Shown: positions 18,577-26,462 of the stretch, piece after piece
Layout: each line of letters opens with the position of its first letter
Position numbering within the stretch: the first letter of the stretch is position 1
Assembly: GCF_900104265.1 (NCBI RefSeq)
Contig: NZ_FNJJ01000013.1
Span: 1 to 64,000 of the forward strand
Reading direction: 5' to 3'
DNA from: Ectopseudomonas guguanensis
Lineage (GTDB): Bacteria; Pseudomonadota; Gammaproteobacteria; Pseudomonadales; Pseudomonadaceae
DNA: 64,000 nt
Translations under genes and position numbers: made by a program
Notes under the pieces: model-generated
Seen by the model: only the letters and a program-made list of their open reading frames with translations
Database searches by the model: none
Told to the model about the DNA's origin: nothing

Positions 18577-19569
18577 TCACTTTGGTTTGTAGGCGAAGAG
18601 GGCGGGTGAGCCACCCGTGTGCAGGAACAACAGCGGGCCATTGCCAGGGAAGGCGCCTCGCCTGAGCCCATCGAGCAGCCCTGCGAAGGCTTTGCCAGTG
18701 TAGACCGGGTCGAGCAGGATCGCCTCCAGGCGCGCCAGCAGGCTGATAGCCTCGAGGCAGGCGGCATTGGCTTCGCCATAGCGCGGTGCGAAATAGCCGT
18801 CCCATAGCTCCAGGTTCAGTCCGCGCGGCACGTCAACCTCCAGCAGTTCAGCCGTGCGCTGCAGTAGACCTTCGACCTTGGGCTTTTGTGCCGCCTCGCT
18901 GCGTGAAACGGTGACGCCGATCACGCGCGTGCCGGGGCGTGAGCCTTCCAGCGCCAGGGCCAGCCCGGCATGCGTGCCGGCGCTGCCGGAGGCCAGCACC
19001 ACAGCAGCGAAGTCCTGGCCGCTGGCGGCAATCTGCTCGGCCAGTTCCAGCCCACCGCGGACGTAGCCGAGTGCGCCCAGGGCATTGGAGCCGCCGATCG
19101 GCACGGCATAGGGGCGCCGCCCGGCTGCACTGAGGCGCTGGCAGGCGGCCTCCAGCAGTTGATCGGCGTTGTCCAGGTTGGCGACGTTTTCCACCTCGGC
19201 GCCGAACAGGTCGAGCAGCAGGCGATTGCCATTGCCCAGGTAGTCGTCGCTGTGGCTGTCGATGGGGTTTTCCAGCAGGGCCAGGCAGCCCAGGCCCAGC
19301 TGCGCAGCGACCGCCGCGGTCTGGCGCACGTGGTTGGACTGGATGGCGCCGGCAGTGACCAGCACGTCGGCACCCTTGGCCTGGGCGTCGGCGGCGAGGT
19401 ATTCCAGCTTGCGCGCCTTGTTGCCCCCGAGCGCCAGCGGGGTGAGGTCGTCTCGCTTGATCCAGATTTCCCGACCCAGGTGCCGGGACAGGCGCGGCAG
19501 TGGGTGCAGGGCAGTGGCCTGGGGAATCAGTGGCAGGCGCGGGAAGCGGGCAAGGACGGCTGTGAGCAT
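18577..19569 (-). CDS. dcyD: D-cysteine desulfhydrase
   Basis: A PLP enzyme of 330 residues that converts D-cysteine to pyruvate, ammonia and sulfide. The PLP lysine lies in LGGNKARKLEYL (Lys about 52). AGAIQSNHVRQTAAVAAQLG is the conserved segment following it, and the phosphate-binding SGSAGTHAGLA is near residue 190. ACC deaminase is the close alternative in this fold; the neighbouring cystine transporter and E. coli-like length favour desulfhydrase. ATG 19569 is preceded by AGGAGG; an earlier in-frame start is rejected. Import of cystine and removal of toxic D-cysteine make a coherent unit. Confidence 0.88.
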   Translation of the reverse strand: MLTAVLARFPRLPLIPQATALHPLPRLSRHLGREIWIKRDDLTPLALGGNKARKLEYLAADAQAKGADVLVTAGAIQSNHVRQTAAVAAQLGLGCLALLENPIDSHSDDYLGNGNRLLLDLFGAEVENVANLDNADQLLEAACQRLSAAGRRPYAVPIGGSNALGALGYVRGGLELAEQIAASGQDFAAVVLASGSAGTHAGLALALEGSRPGTRVIGVTVSRSEAAQKPKVEGLLQRTAELLEVDVPRGLNLELWDGYFAPRYGEANAACLEAISLLARLEAILLDPVYTGKAFAGLLDGLRRGAFPGNGPLLFLHTGGSPALFAYKPK

Positions 19570-19599
19570 GGGAGCCTCCTGAAAACGAAGGCCGACCAC

Positions 19600-19700
19600 T
19601 CTAGGGGCAGGAGGGCCAAGGCGACAAGCGAAAACGTTATAGTGATTTTGAGTATAAGAAAATAATAAATAAGTATTTTATGGAATAAATATTTCTTCGT
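19600..19700. promoter_or_regulatory. AT-rich divergent promoter region
   Basis: This stretch is markedly AT-rich for the genome and lies between the divergent dcyD and metQ-like genes. On the minus strand TATACT and TATAAC are possible -10 elements. No operator can be assigned by eye. Confidence 0.4.
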
Positions 19701-19794
19701 ACCGTCGCGCTCAGCCCGTCACATCCGCCGGGCATCTGCCAAACGCGCCGGACTGTCGATCCAGCCGGTGCCCCAGACCGAGAACAAGGAAACC

Positions 19795-20577
19795 ATGAAG
19801 AAGACCCTGCTGTTGACCGCCCTGGCCGCTGCCCTGACCGCCTCCCTGGCCCACGCTGGCGAAAAGCTCAGCGTTGCCGCTACACCGGTGCCGCACGCCG
19901 AAATCCTCGAGCTGATCAAACCCGAGCTGGCCAAGCAGGGTGTGGATCTGGATATCAAGGTCTTCACCGACTACGTACAACCGAACCTGCAGGTGAGCCA
20001 GAAGAATCTGGATGCCAACTACTTCCAGACCAAACCCTACCTGGACACCTTCAATGCACAGCGCGGCACCGAACTGGTGATCGTGCAGGGCGTGCATGTC
20101 GAGCCCTTCGGTGCCTATTCGAGCAAGTACAAGTCCCTCGACGAGCTGCCGAACGGCGCCACCATCGCCATTCCCAACGAAGTCAGCACCAGCGGTCGTG
20201 CGCTGCTCCTGCTGCAGAAGGCCGGCCTGCTGACCCTCAAGGACCCCAACAGTGCCCAGGCGCTGCCGCGCGACATCGCCGATAACCCGCGCAACTTCAA
20301 GTTCCGCGAGCTGGAAGCGGCCACTGTGCCGCGCGTGCTGAATCAGGTCGACCTGGCGCTCATCAACACCAACTACGCGCTGGAAGCCAAACTCAATCCC
20401 AAGCGCGATGCGCTGGTGATCGAAGGTAGCGACTCGCCTTACGTCAACTACCTGGTGGCCCGCCCGGACAACCAGGACAGCGAGGCGCTGAAGAAATTGT
20501 CCGCCGCGCTGACCAGCCCGCAGGTGAAGGCATTCATCGAGAAGCGTTATGAGGGCGCGGTGCTGCCGGCCTTCTGA
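19795..20577 (+). CDS. MetQ/NlpA-family substrate-binding protein, solo
   Basis: A 260-residue binding protein of the methionine-uptake type. The mature start EKLSVAATPVPHAEILELIKP and the DYVQPNLQVSQKNLDANYFQ segment are diagnostic for MetQ/NlpA. The signal peptide (MKKTLLLTALAAALTASLAHA-GE) has no lipobox cysteine, so it should be a free periplasmic protein, whereas E. coli MetQ is a lipoprotein. No MetN ATPase or MetI permease lies nearby, so it must share a transporter encoded elsewhere. ATG 19795 follows AAGGAAACC; an earlier in-frame start would add nine residues before the signal peptide. A strong terminator follows. Confidence 0.87.
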   Translation: MKKTLLLTALAAALTASLAHAGEKLSVAATPVPHAEILELIKPELAKQGVDLDIKVFTDYVQPNLQVSQKNLDANYFQTKPYLDTFNAQRGTELVIVQGVHVEPFGAYSSKYKSLDELPNGATIAIPNEVSTSGRALLLLQKAGLLTLKDPNSAQALPRDIADNPRNFKFRELEAATVPRVLNQVDLALINTNYALEAKLNPKRDALVIEGSDSPYVNYLVARPDNQDSEALKKLSAALTSPQVKAFIEKRYEGAVLPAF

Positions 20578-20661
20578 TCGAAACTGTAAGGCGGCTCTTT
20601 TTGTGTCTTGGCTGCCCACCGTTGAACACGGTAGTAAACCTGTACAAACGGGTTTGCGTTT

Positions 20662-20696
20662 ACGCCGAGCCGGCCTTGCCGACTCGGCGTTTTTTT
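20662..20696 (+). terminator. rho-independent terminator after the metQ-like gene
   Basis: ACGCCGAG pairs with CTCGGCGT, with an inner CGGC/GCCG extension, and is followed by seven T. The 85 bases between the stop codon and this stem also hold a weaker GTAAAC...GTTTAC inverted repeat. Confidence 0.92.
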
Positions 20697-20797
20697 ATGG
20701 CTCTTCGCATTCTCGCGGGGAAGATACGCTTGACACCGGACTGGCAATTACGTGTTAGCTGTCGATGACTTGGCACTATCCCTTAGCGTGTCGTCTG

Positions 20798-21250
20798 ATC
20801 TGATGGGTTTCGCCCCTTACGGGCGACTCACTTTCTTTGCTTGTGCAAAGAAAGTAAGCAAAGAAACACACCCCTGCATGCGGCCCCGGCTGCGCCGGGG
20901 TTCCCTCGCTCCATCACCGCTCCAGGGGTACGCTGCGAAGGGCCATCCCTGGCCCATCGCAGCTCTCGCGACATCCATGTCGCTCAACCCCTTCCACGGT
21001 GATTCCACTCGGCCTCCTGAAGGGGACTTGGGCGTCGTCTGTTCCATCGCAGTTGAAGAGCACAGGCAAAAGCCAGACGCCGCCAATTTCAACTTCGCAA
21101 AGATTATGCAAGCTCGCGCCTCGGTCCCGTCAGGAGGCCGAAACGTAGCGCAGCGGAGTAACAGCCGCAGGCTGTCCCAAAGGGTGAGTGCAGCGAATCA
21201 AGGTGTGGCGCCCGTAAGGGGGCGCAACACAAACGCTCAGTACACGCGGT
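20798..21250. repeat. structured non-coding repeat of about 450 bp
   Basis: The stretch opens with GGGTTTCGCCCCTTACGGGC and includes a perfect 11-bp stem with TTGT loop (20830-20855, ACTTTCTTTGC/GCAAAGAAAGT). A CCCCGGCTGCGCCGGGG hairpin follows, and near the end lies GGCGCCCGTAAGGGGGCGC. No convincing reading frame runs through it. I recall closely similar sequence between genes in many Pseudomonas genomes, but its identity and exact ends need a search. Positions 20700-20797 and 21251-21374 show nothing else. Confidence 0.55.
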
Positions 21251-21374
21251 AATGAATAGTGCTAAGTCAGCAAGCGATACGCACACAAACTTGCCAGTCC
21301 GCTGTCAACCGCATTTTCCCAAAAATATGCGAAGAACCTTTTTTATCGTCGGCAGGGCCTTCTTGGGGTGAGCT

Positions 21375-21908
21375 TCAGGTTTTCGCCGTACGCTTGCCGC
21401 ACTTCGGCTGCAGGGTGAAGGTGCGCGACGCGTCCACGGCGCCCAGATGTTCCAGGGTGCGGCGCCCGATCAGCACCGGGTAGAGCATCCTGTCGCGGTC
21501 GTTGAGCGAGAACTGCTCGTCGTAGACCTGATCGCCGATGCACATGCGCATCGACACCACGGGGCGTCGCTCGGCGCCGCCCGCTCCACGTACCCGGACG
21601 TTGCGCTCGACCCGGCGTTCGAAGGGAAGGCTCACCTGCTTGCCGGTTTTGCTGTCCTTGAGCTCGACCTTGAAGCGCACCCACTTCTCGCCATCGCGCT
21701 CGAACGCTTCCAGGTCCCTGGCGTCCAGGGACGAGGTGAGGGCACCGGTATCCAGCTTGATCTTGACCGATACCTGCTCGGGCAGGAGCAGGCCTTCTTC
21801 CACCCAGCCCAGAATCCTGGGCGTCTTGTCGGCAGCTGTCGCTCCGAAGGAAACGGCCAGGAGTATGAGAAGCAGCGCGGCGATGCGTTGAAATATCCAA
21901 CAGGTCAT
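21375..21908 (-). CDS. retropepsin-like aspartic protease (RimK-associated/DUF785 family)
   Basis: A 177-residue exported protein with a signal peptide (MTCWIFQRIAALLLILLAVSFGATA). The catalytic motif IKLDTGALTSSLDA lies near residue 52, with the Asp-Thr-Gly triad of single-domain pepsin-like enzymes. The body contains the conserved FERRVERNVRVRG and YPVLIGRRTLEHLG. The family has been labelled ATP-dependent zinc protease in databases, but the DTG motif indicates an aspartic enzyme that works as a dimer. ATG 21908 gives the signal peptide; the much longer in-frame reading upstream crosses pdxY antisense and is not coding. Confidence 0.85.
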   Translation of the reverse strand: MTCWIFQRIAALLLILLAVSFGATAADKTPRILGWVEEGLLLPEQVSVKIKLDTGALTSSLDARDLEAFERDGEKWVRFKVELKDSKTGKQVSLPFERRVERNVRVRGAGGAERRPVVSMRMCIGDQVYDEQFSLNDRDRMLYPVLIGRRTLEHLGAVDASRTFTLQPKCGKRTAKT

Positions 21909-22193
21909 GGTGGTGCTCTCTGGCAATGGCGGCGTGAGCGTTGCGCGGCGAGCGTCCAAGGCCTGCCAAGGCACCAGAATGGCGGCTGGCTTGACGCTTG
22001 CTGCACAATCACTCAGGCAAGCGGATCGCGACTTCGTTCGGCTGATGTCGTGATCTGGCTGGCCCTGGCTGCTGCGCTCGGTCACGCCCTCGTCCTTCAT
22101 GGGCGCGGGTAGCCACGAGCCAGGCAGGCGTGACAGGCCCGCACGGCTTGACCAATAATCCCGGCCTCTCTTGTCCCGCCGCCCGAGATCGCC

Positions 22194-23072
22194 ATGAGCG
22201 CCACCCTGCCGCCCCTCGTCCTGTCCATTCAGTCGCACGTCGCCTGGGGCCACGTCGGCAATGCAGCAGCGGTCTTCCCCCTGCAGCGCCTGGGCTTCGA
22301 GGTGCTGCCGATTCACACCGTGCAGTTCTCCAACCACACCGGCTACGGCCAGTTTCGCGGCCAGGTGTTCGGTGCCGAGCACGTGCGCGAGGTGTTGCTC
22401 GGGCTGCGTGAGCGCGGCGTGCTGCCGCGGCTGGCAGCCGTGCTGTCCGGTTATCTGGGGGATGCCGATAGCGGGCGGGTGATTCTCGAGGCGGTCGGCG
22501 AGATTCGCCAGCACAACCCGGCAGTGCGCTACCTGTGCGACCCGGTGATGGGCGACGTCGGCCGCGGCGTGTTCGTCAATCCGGCGATTCCCGACTTCCT
22601 GCGTGACCAGGCCATCCCCTTCGCCAACATCATCACGCCCAACCAGTTCGAGTTCGAACTGCTCACCGGCTCGCAACCGACCAGCCTGCGCGAGGCGGTG
22701 AAGATCGCCAGGCAACTGCGTGGCCGGGGGCCGGACGTGGTGATCGTGACCAGCCTGGCGACCCCGGATATTGCCGACCATGAGCTGGGTACGCTGGCGG
22801 TGAACGGTGACGGCGCCTGGCTGGTGACTACGCCGCGCCTGGCGCTGCACCCCTTGCCCAACGGCATGGGCGATGTGTTCTCGGCTGTGCTGCTGGGGCG
22901 CCTGCTGGCCGGTCAGGCACTGCCGCAAGCGCTGGAGCTGGCCACGGCCACGCTCTATGCGCTGGTCGAGCAGACCGAGGACGGCGCCCGCGACCTGCCG
23001 CTGGTGGCTGCTCAGGAGCAGATCATGGCCCCGGCCGCGCGCTTCGTCGCGCGCCGGATCGGCGCTGACTGA
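22194..23072 (+). CDS. pdxY: pyridoxal kinase PdxY
   Basis: Phosphorylates pyridoxal for the salvage of vitamin B6. The 292-residue ribokinase-like fold shows LSIQSHVAWGHVGNAAAVFPLQ at the start, the substrate-lid strand TVQFSNHTGYG, YLCDPVMGDVGRGVFV for the ATP/Mg site, the TPNQFEFELLTG motif, and the anion-hole motif PNGMGDVFSAVLLG with the catalytic Asp. These match PdxY rather than PdxK. It is divergent from the protease gene with 285 bp between them. That gap holds both promoters and nothing else I can recognise. Confidence 0.92.
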   Translation: MSATLPPLVLSIQSHVAWGHVGNAAAVFPLQRLGFEVLPIHTVQFSNHTGYGQFRGQVFGAEHVREVLLGLRERGVLPRLAAVLSGYLGDADSGRVILEAVGEIRQHNPAVRYLCDPVMGDVGRGVFVNPAIPDFLRDQAIPFANIITPNQFEFELLTGSQPTSLREAVKIARQLRGRGPDVVIVTSLATPDIADHELGTLAVNGDGAWLVTTPRLALHPLPNGMGDVFSAVLLGRLLAGQALPQALELATATLYALVEQTEDGARDLPLVAAQEQIMAPAARFVARRIGAD

Positions 23073-23265
23073 GGTAGGGCAGGGCCGATGGCCCTGGCGG
23101 GGCTTGCACGGCCGCAGCGGTAAGCACTCGGGGTTGGCCCTGCCTGCGCGTGGGATTTTCTTTTTTTCATTGAAACTGCTGCTGCCGATGAGCGCTTTTT
23201 TCATGCCGCGGCCTGCTTCAGACTAGCGCCCATTTCGCTCCATCCATTCGATCAGGAGGTTGTCC

Positions 23266-23916
23266 ATGAGCCCCGTTTCCTTCGCGCGTCAGCGCTACAC
23301 CACCAAGGCCTACGATGCCAGCCGCCAGGTGGACCAGACGATCATCGACGAGTTGCTCGAGCTGCTGCGCCTGTCGCCGTCGTCGGTCAACTCGCAGCCC
23401 TGGCATTTCGTCGTGGCCAGCACCGCCGAGGGCAAGGCGCGTCTGGCCAAGGGCGCACAGGGCGGCTTCGCCTACAACCAGCCGAAGATTCTCGATGCCT
23501 CGCACGTGATTCTGATCTGCGCCCGCCGCGACCTCGACGAAGCCTACCTGGCCGAGGTGCTGCAGCAGGAAGCCGAGGACGGCCGCTTCCGCGATGACGC
23601 GGCGCGCACCACCCAGCACAACACCCGCAGCAGCTATGTCGAGCTGCATCGCGGCCTTGGCGACATGCAGCACTGGACCGAGAAACAGGCCTATCTGGCG
23701 CTCGGCACCCTGCTGCTGGGCGCGGCCGCCAAGGGCATCGACGCCACGCCGATGGAAGGCATCGACCGCCAGGCGCTGGACGAGGAACTGGGGTTGGCCG
23801 CTCAGGGCCTGAGCAGCGTGGTGGCCGTGGCGCTGGGCTATCGTAGCGACAGCGATTTCAATGCCGCACTGCCGAAGTCGCGCCTGCCGGCCGAGCGGGT
23901 ATTGACCCGCCTCTGA
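23266..23916 (+). CDS. nfsB: oxygen-insensitive NAD(P)H nitroreductase / dihydropteridine reductase
   Basis: A dimeric FMN enzyme, 216 residues, the size of E. coli NfsB. FARQRYTTKAYD and LRLSPSSVNSQPWHF near the N terminus form the FMN phosphate and ring contacts. The C-terminal VVAVALGYRSDSDFN closes the flavin site. It reduces nitroaromatics, quinones and possibly dihydropteridines. ATG 23266 follows a strong AGGAGGT; a TTG six bases earlier is an artefact. It is separately transcribed, convergent with the LysR gene after it. Confidence 0.88.
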   Translation: MSPVSFARQRYTTKAYDASRQVDQTIIDELLELLRLSPSSVNSQPWHFVVASTAEGKARLAKGAQGGFAYNQPKILDASHVILICARRDLDEAYLAEVLQQEAEDGRFRDDAARTTQHNTRSSYVELHRGLGDMQHWTEKQAYLALGTLLLGAAAKGIDATPMEGIDRQALDEELGLAAQGLSSVVAVALGYRSDSDFNAALPKSRLPAERVLTRL

Positions 23917-23950
23917 GCGCGGCGCCGGCCAGCGCTTCTCCGCACGCGGC

Positions 23951-24823
23951 TCAAGACGTGCCCTGGCCGAGCAGTTCGTCCAGGATGTCCAGGCGGAACT
24001 GGCGCTGCAGGGTGACGGCGAAGAACTGTTCGGCGATCTCCGGAATCTCGGCGTAGAGCTGCAGCACGCCGGATTGCAGTTCGTCCTGCACCACCACCGC
24101 CGGCAGCAGCGCCATGTCGCCGGAGTCGCGGGCCAGCAGGCGCAGCATGGCCATGTCCTCGACCTCGGCGCAGATGTCCGGGCGCAGGCCCTGGCTGTCG
24201 CAGAACAGTTCGAACTGGCTGCGGATGTCGCTGCTGCGGCCCGGCACGATCAGCCGCGCCCGCTGCAGGTCGCGGTGCAGATCGAAACTGCCGCTGCGCG
24301 GCGGGCCAACCAGGCACACGCTCTGCCGGTCCAGCAGGCGGCAGCGCCAGGAGCGCTGCGCATCGCTGCTCACCGCCTGGTTGGTCAGCACCACGTCGAG
24401 CTTGTGCAGGGCCAGGCGCTCCAGCAACTCGCCCAGGCTGCCGGATTCCAGGGTGATGCGCAGCTCCTTGCGGCCCAGGAAGCGCCGCAGCAGGTTCTCC
24501 TGGAAGTTGCGCGACAGCGTGGCCACTGCGCCGATACGCAGCTGGCGGTTGGCCTGCAATGCGCCCTGCAGGGTCATCTGCAGCTCGCTGCCGAGGGCGA
24601 AGATGCTGTCGGCGTAATCCAGCACCAGTTGCCCGGCTTCGGTCAGCAGCAGGTTGCGGCCGGAGCGGATGAACAGGGGGTGGCCAAGCTGTTCCTCGAG
24701 CGCGCGGATCTGCGTCGACAGCGCCGACTGGGCGACGTGCAGCGATTGCGCGGCGCGGGTCAGGTTGCCTTCCTTGGCCACGGCCCAGAAGTAGTGCAGG
24801 TGATGGAAATTGAGGCGGCGCAC
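23951..24823 (-). CDS. LysR-family regulator (NhaR-like), divergent from dabBA
   Basis: A 290-residue LysR-type activator. The helix-turn-helix, at about residues 3-62, includes NFHHLHYFWAVAKEGNLTRAAQSLHVAQSALSTQ in pieces typical of NhaR. The effector-binding domain follows from about residue 90. It starts 104 bp from the divergent dabB gene across an AT-rich spacer, so it most likely controls the inorganic-carbon pump in response to CO2/bicarbonate, Na+ or pH. The ligand is unknown. NhaR of enterics responds to Na+; here no NhaA antiporter is adjacent. Confidence 0.87.
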   Translation of the reverse strand: MRRLNFHHLHYFWAVAKEGNLTRAAQSLHVAQSALSTQIRALEEQLGHPLFIRSGRNLLLTEAGQLVLDYADSIFALGSELQMTLQGALQANRQLRIGAVATLSRNFQENLLRRFLGRKELRITLESGSLGELLERLALHKLDVVLTNQAVSSDAQRSWRCRLLDRQSVCLVGPPRSGSFDLHRDLQRARLIVPGRSSDIRSQFELFCDSQGLRPDICAEVEDMAMLRLLARDSGDMALLPAVVVQDELQSGVLQLYAEIPEIAEQFFAVTLQRQFRLDILDELLGQGTS

Positions 24824-24926
24824 GGATAGTTCTCTAAAGAAGAATGTTTGATTCTTATCAATCTATTTTAAATAAATAAAGCACTCCCCGAGACTAGCGT
24901 CATCGCTCATCTCCTGGAGATCGCTC

Positions 24927-26462
24927 ATGCTCCCTCTATCCGCTGAACTGGTCACCTGGTTGCCCTGGCTGTATGCCGCGGCAGCGGTGCCCGTGGCGCT
25001 GTGGCCGACGCGCCTGGCTGCCAGCCTCTGGTTCCCCGGGCGCCTCGCCGCGATGGCGGGCCTGGCTCTGCTAGTGGCGGCGCTGCTGCAAGCCGGGCTG
25101 GACGACCAGCCTGCTGACCGCCTGGGGCTGGCCATGGCCAGCCTGATCAGCCTGCTGGCGCTGGTGATCGTCGAGTTCTCCGCGCGCTACCTGCAGGGTG
25201 AGCCTGGCCAGCGCCGCTACCTGCTGGCACTGCTCGGCACCCTGGCGGCGGTGGCGCTGGTGGTGGTCAGCGCCGATCTGTACTGGCTGGTGGCGGCGTG
25301 GATCGCTTCCAGCCTGTGCCTGCACCAGTTGCTGACCTTCTATCGCGACCGCCCCATGGCGCTGGTGGTGGCGCACAAGAAGTTCCTTGCCAGCCGCCTG
25401 GCCGATGTCTGCCTGATCCTGGCCAGCGTACTGCTGGCGCGCGCCGCCGGCGGTAGCGAGCTGGCGCAGATACTCGATCAGGTAACGTTGCGCCTGGAGG
25501 CTGGGGCGCTCGGCTGGGACCTGCACCTGGCGGCCGTACTGCTGGTGCTGGCGGTGATTCTCAAGTCCGCGCAGCTGCCGGTGCACGGCTGGCTGATTCA
25601 GGTGATGGAGGCGCCGACGCCGGTATCGGCGCTGCTGCATGCGGGGCTGGTCAACCTCGGCGGCTTCGTCCTGCTGCGCTTTGCGCCCCTGCTGTCGGCC
25701 GCGCCGCTGGCGCAGACGCTGCTGGTGGTGGTCGGCGGCCTGACTGCCGTGCTCGCGGCGCTGGTGATGATGACGCGCATCAGCATCAAGGTACGCCTGG
25801 CCTGGTCGACCTGCGCGCAGATGGGCTTCATGCTGCTCGAATGCGGCCTCGGTCTCTACGAGCTGGCGCTGGTGCACCTGCTGGCCCACTCGCTGTACAA
25901 GGCCCATGCCTTTCTCACGTCCGGGGAGACGGTGCTGCAGGTGCGCCATCAGGCCTTGCAGCCGCAGCGGCCGGCGCCGGGGTTGCTCTCGCTGCTGCTG
26001 GGCCTGGCGCTTGCGGGGCTGGTCATGGCACTGCTCGACCAGGCCTGGCACTACGCCGTACCGGCGCATGCACTGCCGCTGGAGGCCCTGGCCATCCTCG
26101 CGGTGGGGTTGGCGCCCTGGTGCCTGCGCCGCAGCCAGCCGGTATACGCCGCGCTGATGCTGGTGGCGCTGCTTGGCCTGTATCTGCTGTGGCACCTGGC
26201 GGCAAGCTGGATTCTCGCCCCGGGGGGCGCCTCTGCTGCGGCGCCGCTGCATCTCAGCCTGTTGGCCCTGGCGCTGTTCCTGGTGCTCTACCTGCTGCAG
26301 GCCTGGATAGTCGCGCGGCCGCACAGCGCGCTGGCGCGACGTCTGTATCCGGCGGCGTTCGCCGGGTTCTTCCTCGATGAACATTTCACTCGCCTGACCT
26401 TCCGCCTGTGGCCGGTACGTCCGCCGCAGGGCAACGTCGCCGCCACCGGAGAGCGCCCATGA
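24927..26462 (+). CDS. dabB: DabB, membrane subunit of the DAB inorganic-carbon pump
   Basis: A 511-residue membrane protein with about 13 hydrophobic helices of the complex I NuoL/Mrp antiporter fold. Key polar helix residues of the proton path are present in HKKFLASRLADV and in the signature segment KSAQLPVHGWLIQVMEAPTPVSALLHAG. In the DAB complex DabB provides ion flow (H+ or Na+) to drive DabA. It is followed by dabA with a 4-bp overlap. ATG 24927 follows CTGGAG. No other complex I or Mrp genes are near, which separates it from those systems. Confidence 0.92.
   Translation: MLPLSAELVTWLPWLYAAAAVPVALWPTRLAASLWFPGRLAAMAGLALLVAALLQAGLDDQPADRLGLAMASLISLLALVIVEFSARYLQGEPGQRRYLLALLGTLAAVALVVVSADLYWLVAAWIASSLCLHQLLTFYRDRPMALVVAHKKFLASRLADVCLILASVLLARAAGGSELAQILDQVTLRLEAGALGWDLHLAAVLLVLAVILKSAQLPVHGWLIQVMEAPTPVSALLHAGLVNLGGFVLLRFAPLLSAAPLAQTLLVVVGGLTAVLAALVMMTRISIKVRLAWSTCAQMGFMLLECGLGLYELALVHLLAHSLYKAHAFLTSGETVLQVRHQALQPQRPAPGLLSLLLGLALAGLVMALLDQAWHYAVPAHALPLEALAILAVGLAPWCLRRSQPVYAALMLVALLGLYLLWHLAASWILAPGGASAAAPLHLSLLALALFLVLYLLQAWIVARPHSALARRLYPAAFAGFFLDEHFTRLTFRLWPVRPPQGNVAATGERP

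Noticed and set aside
20752..21252. 166-codon frame within the non-coding repeat
   Set aside because: Translation is unlike any protein I know and it crosses strong hairpins. The region looks like a structured repeat instead.
21909..23204. N-terminal extension of the aspartic protease frame to 609 residues
   Set aside because: It lies antisense to pdxY and has no ribosome site. The ATG at 21908 gives a proper signal peptide.
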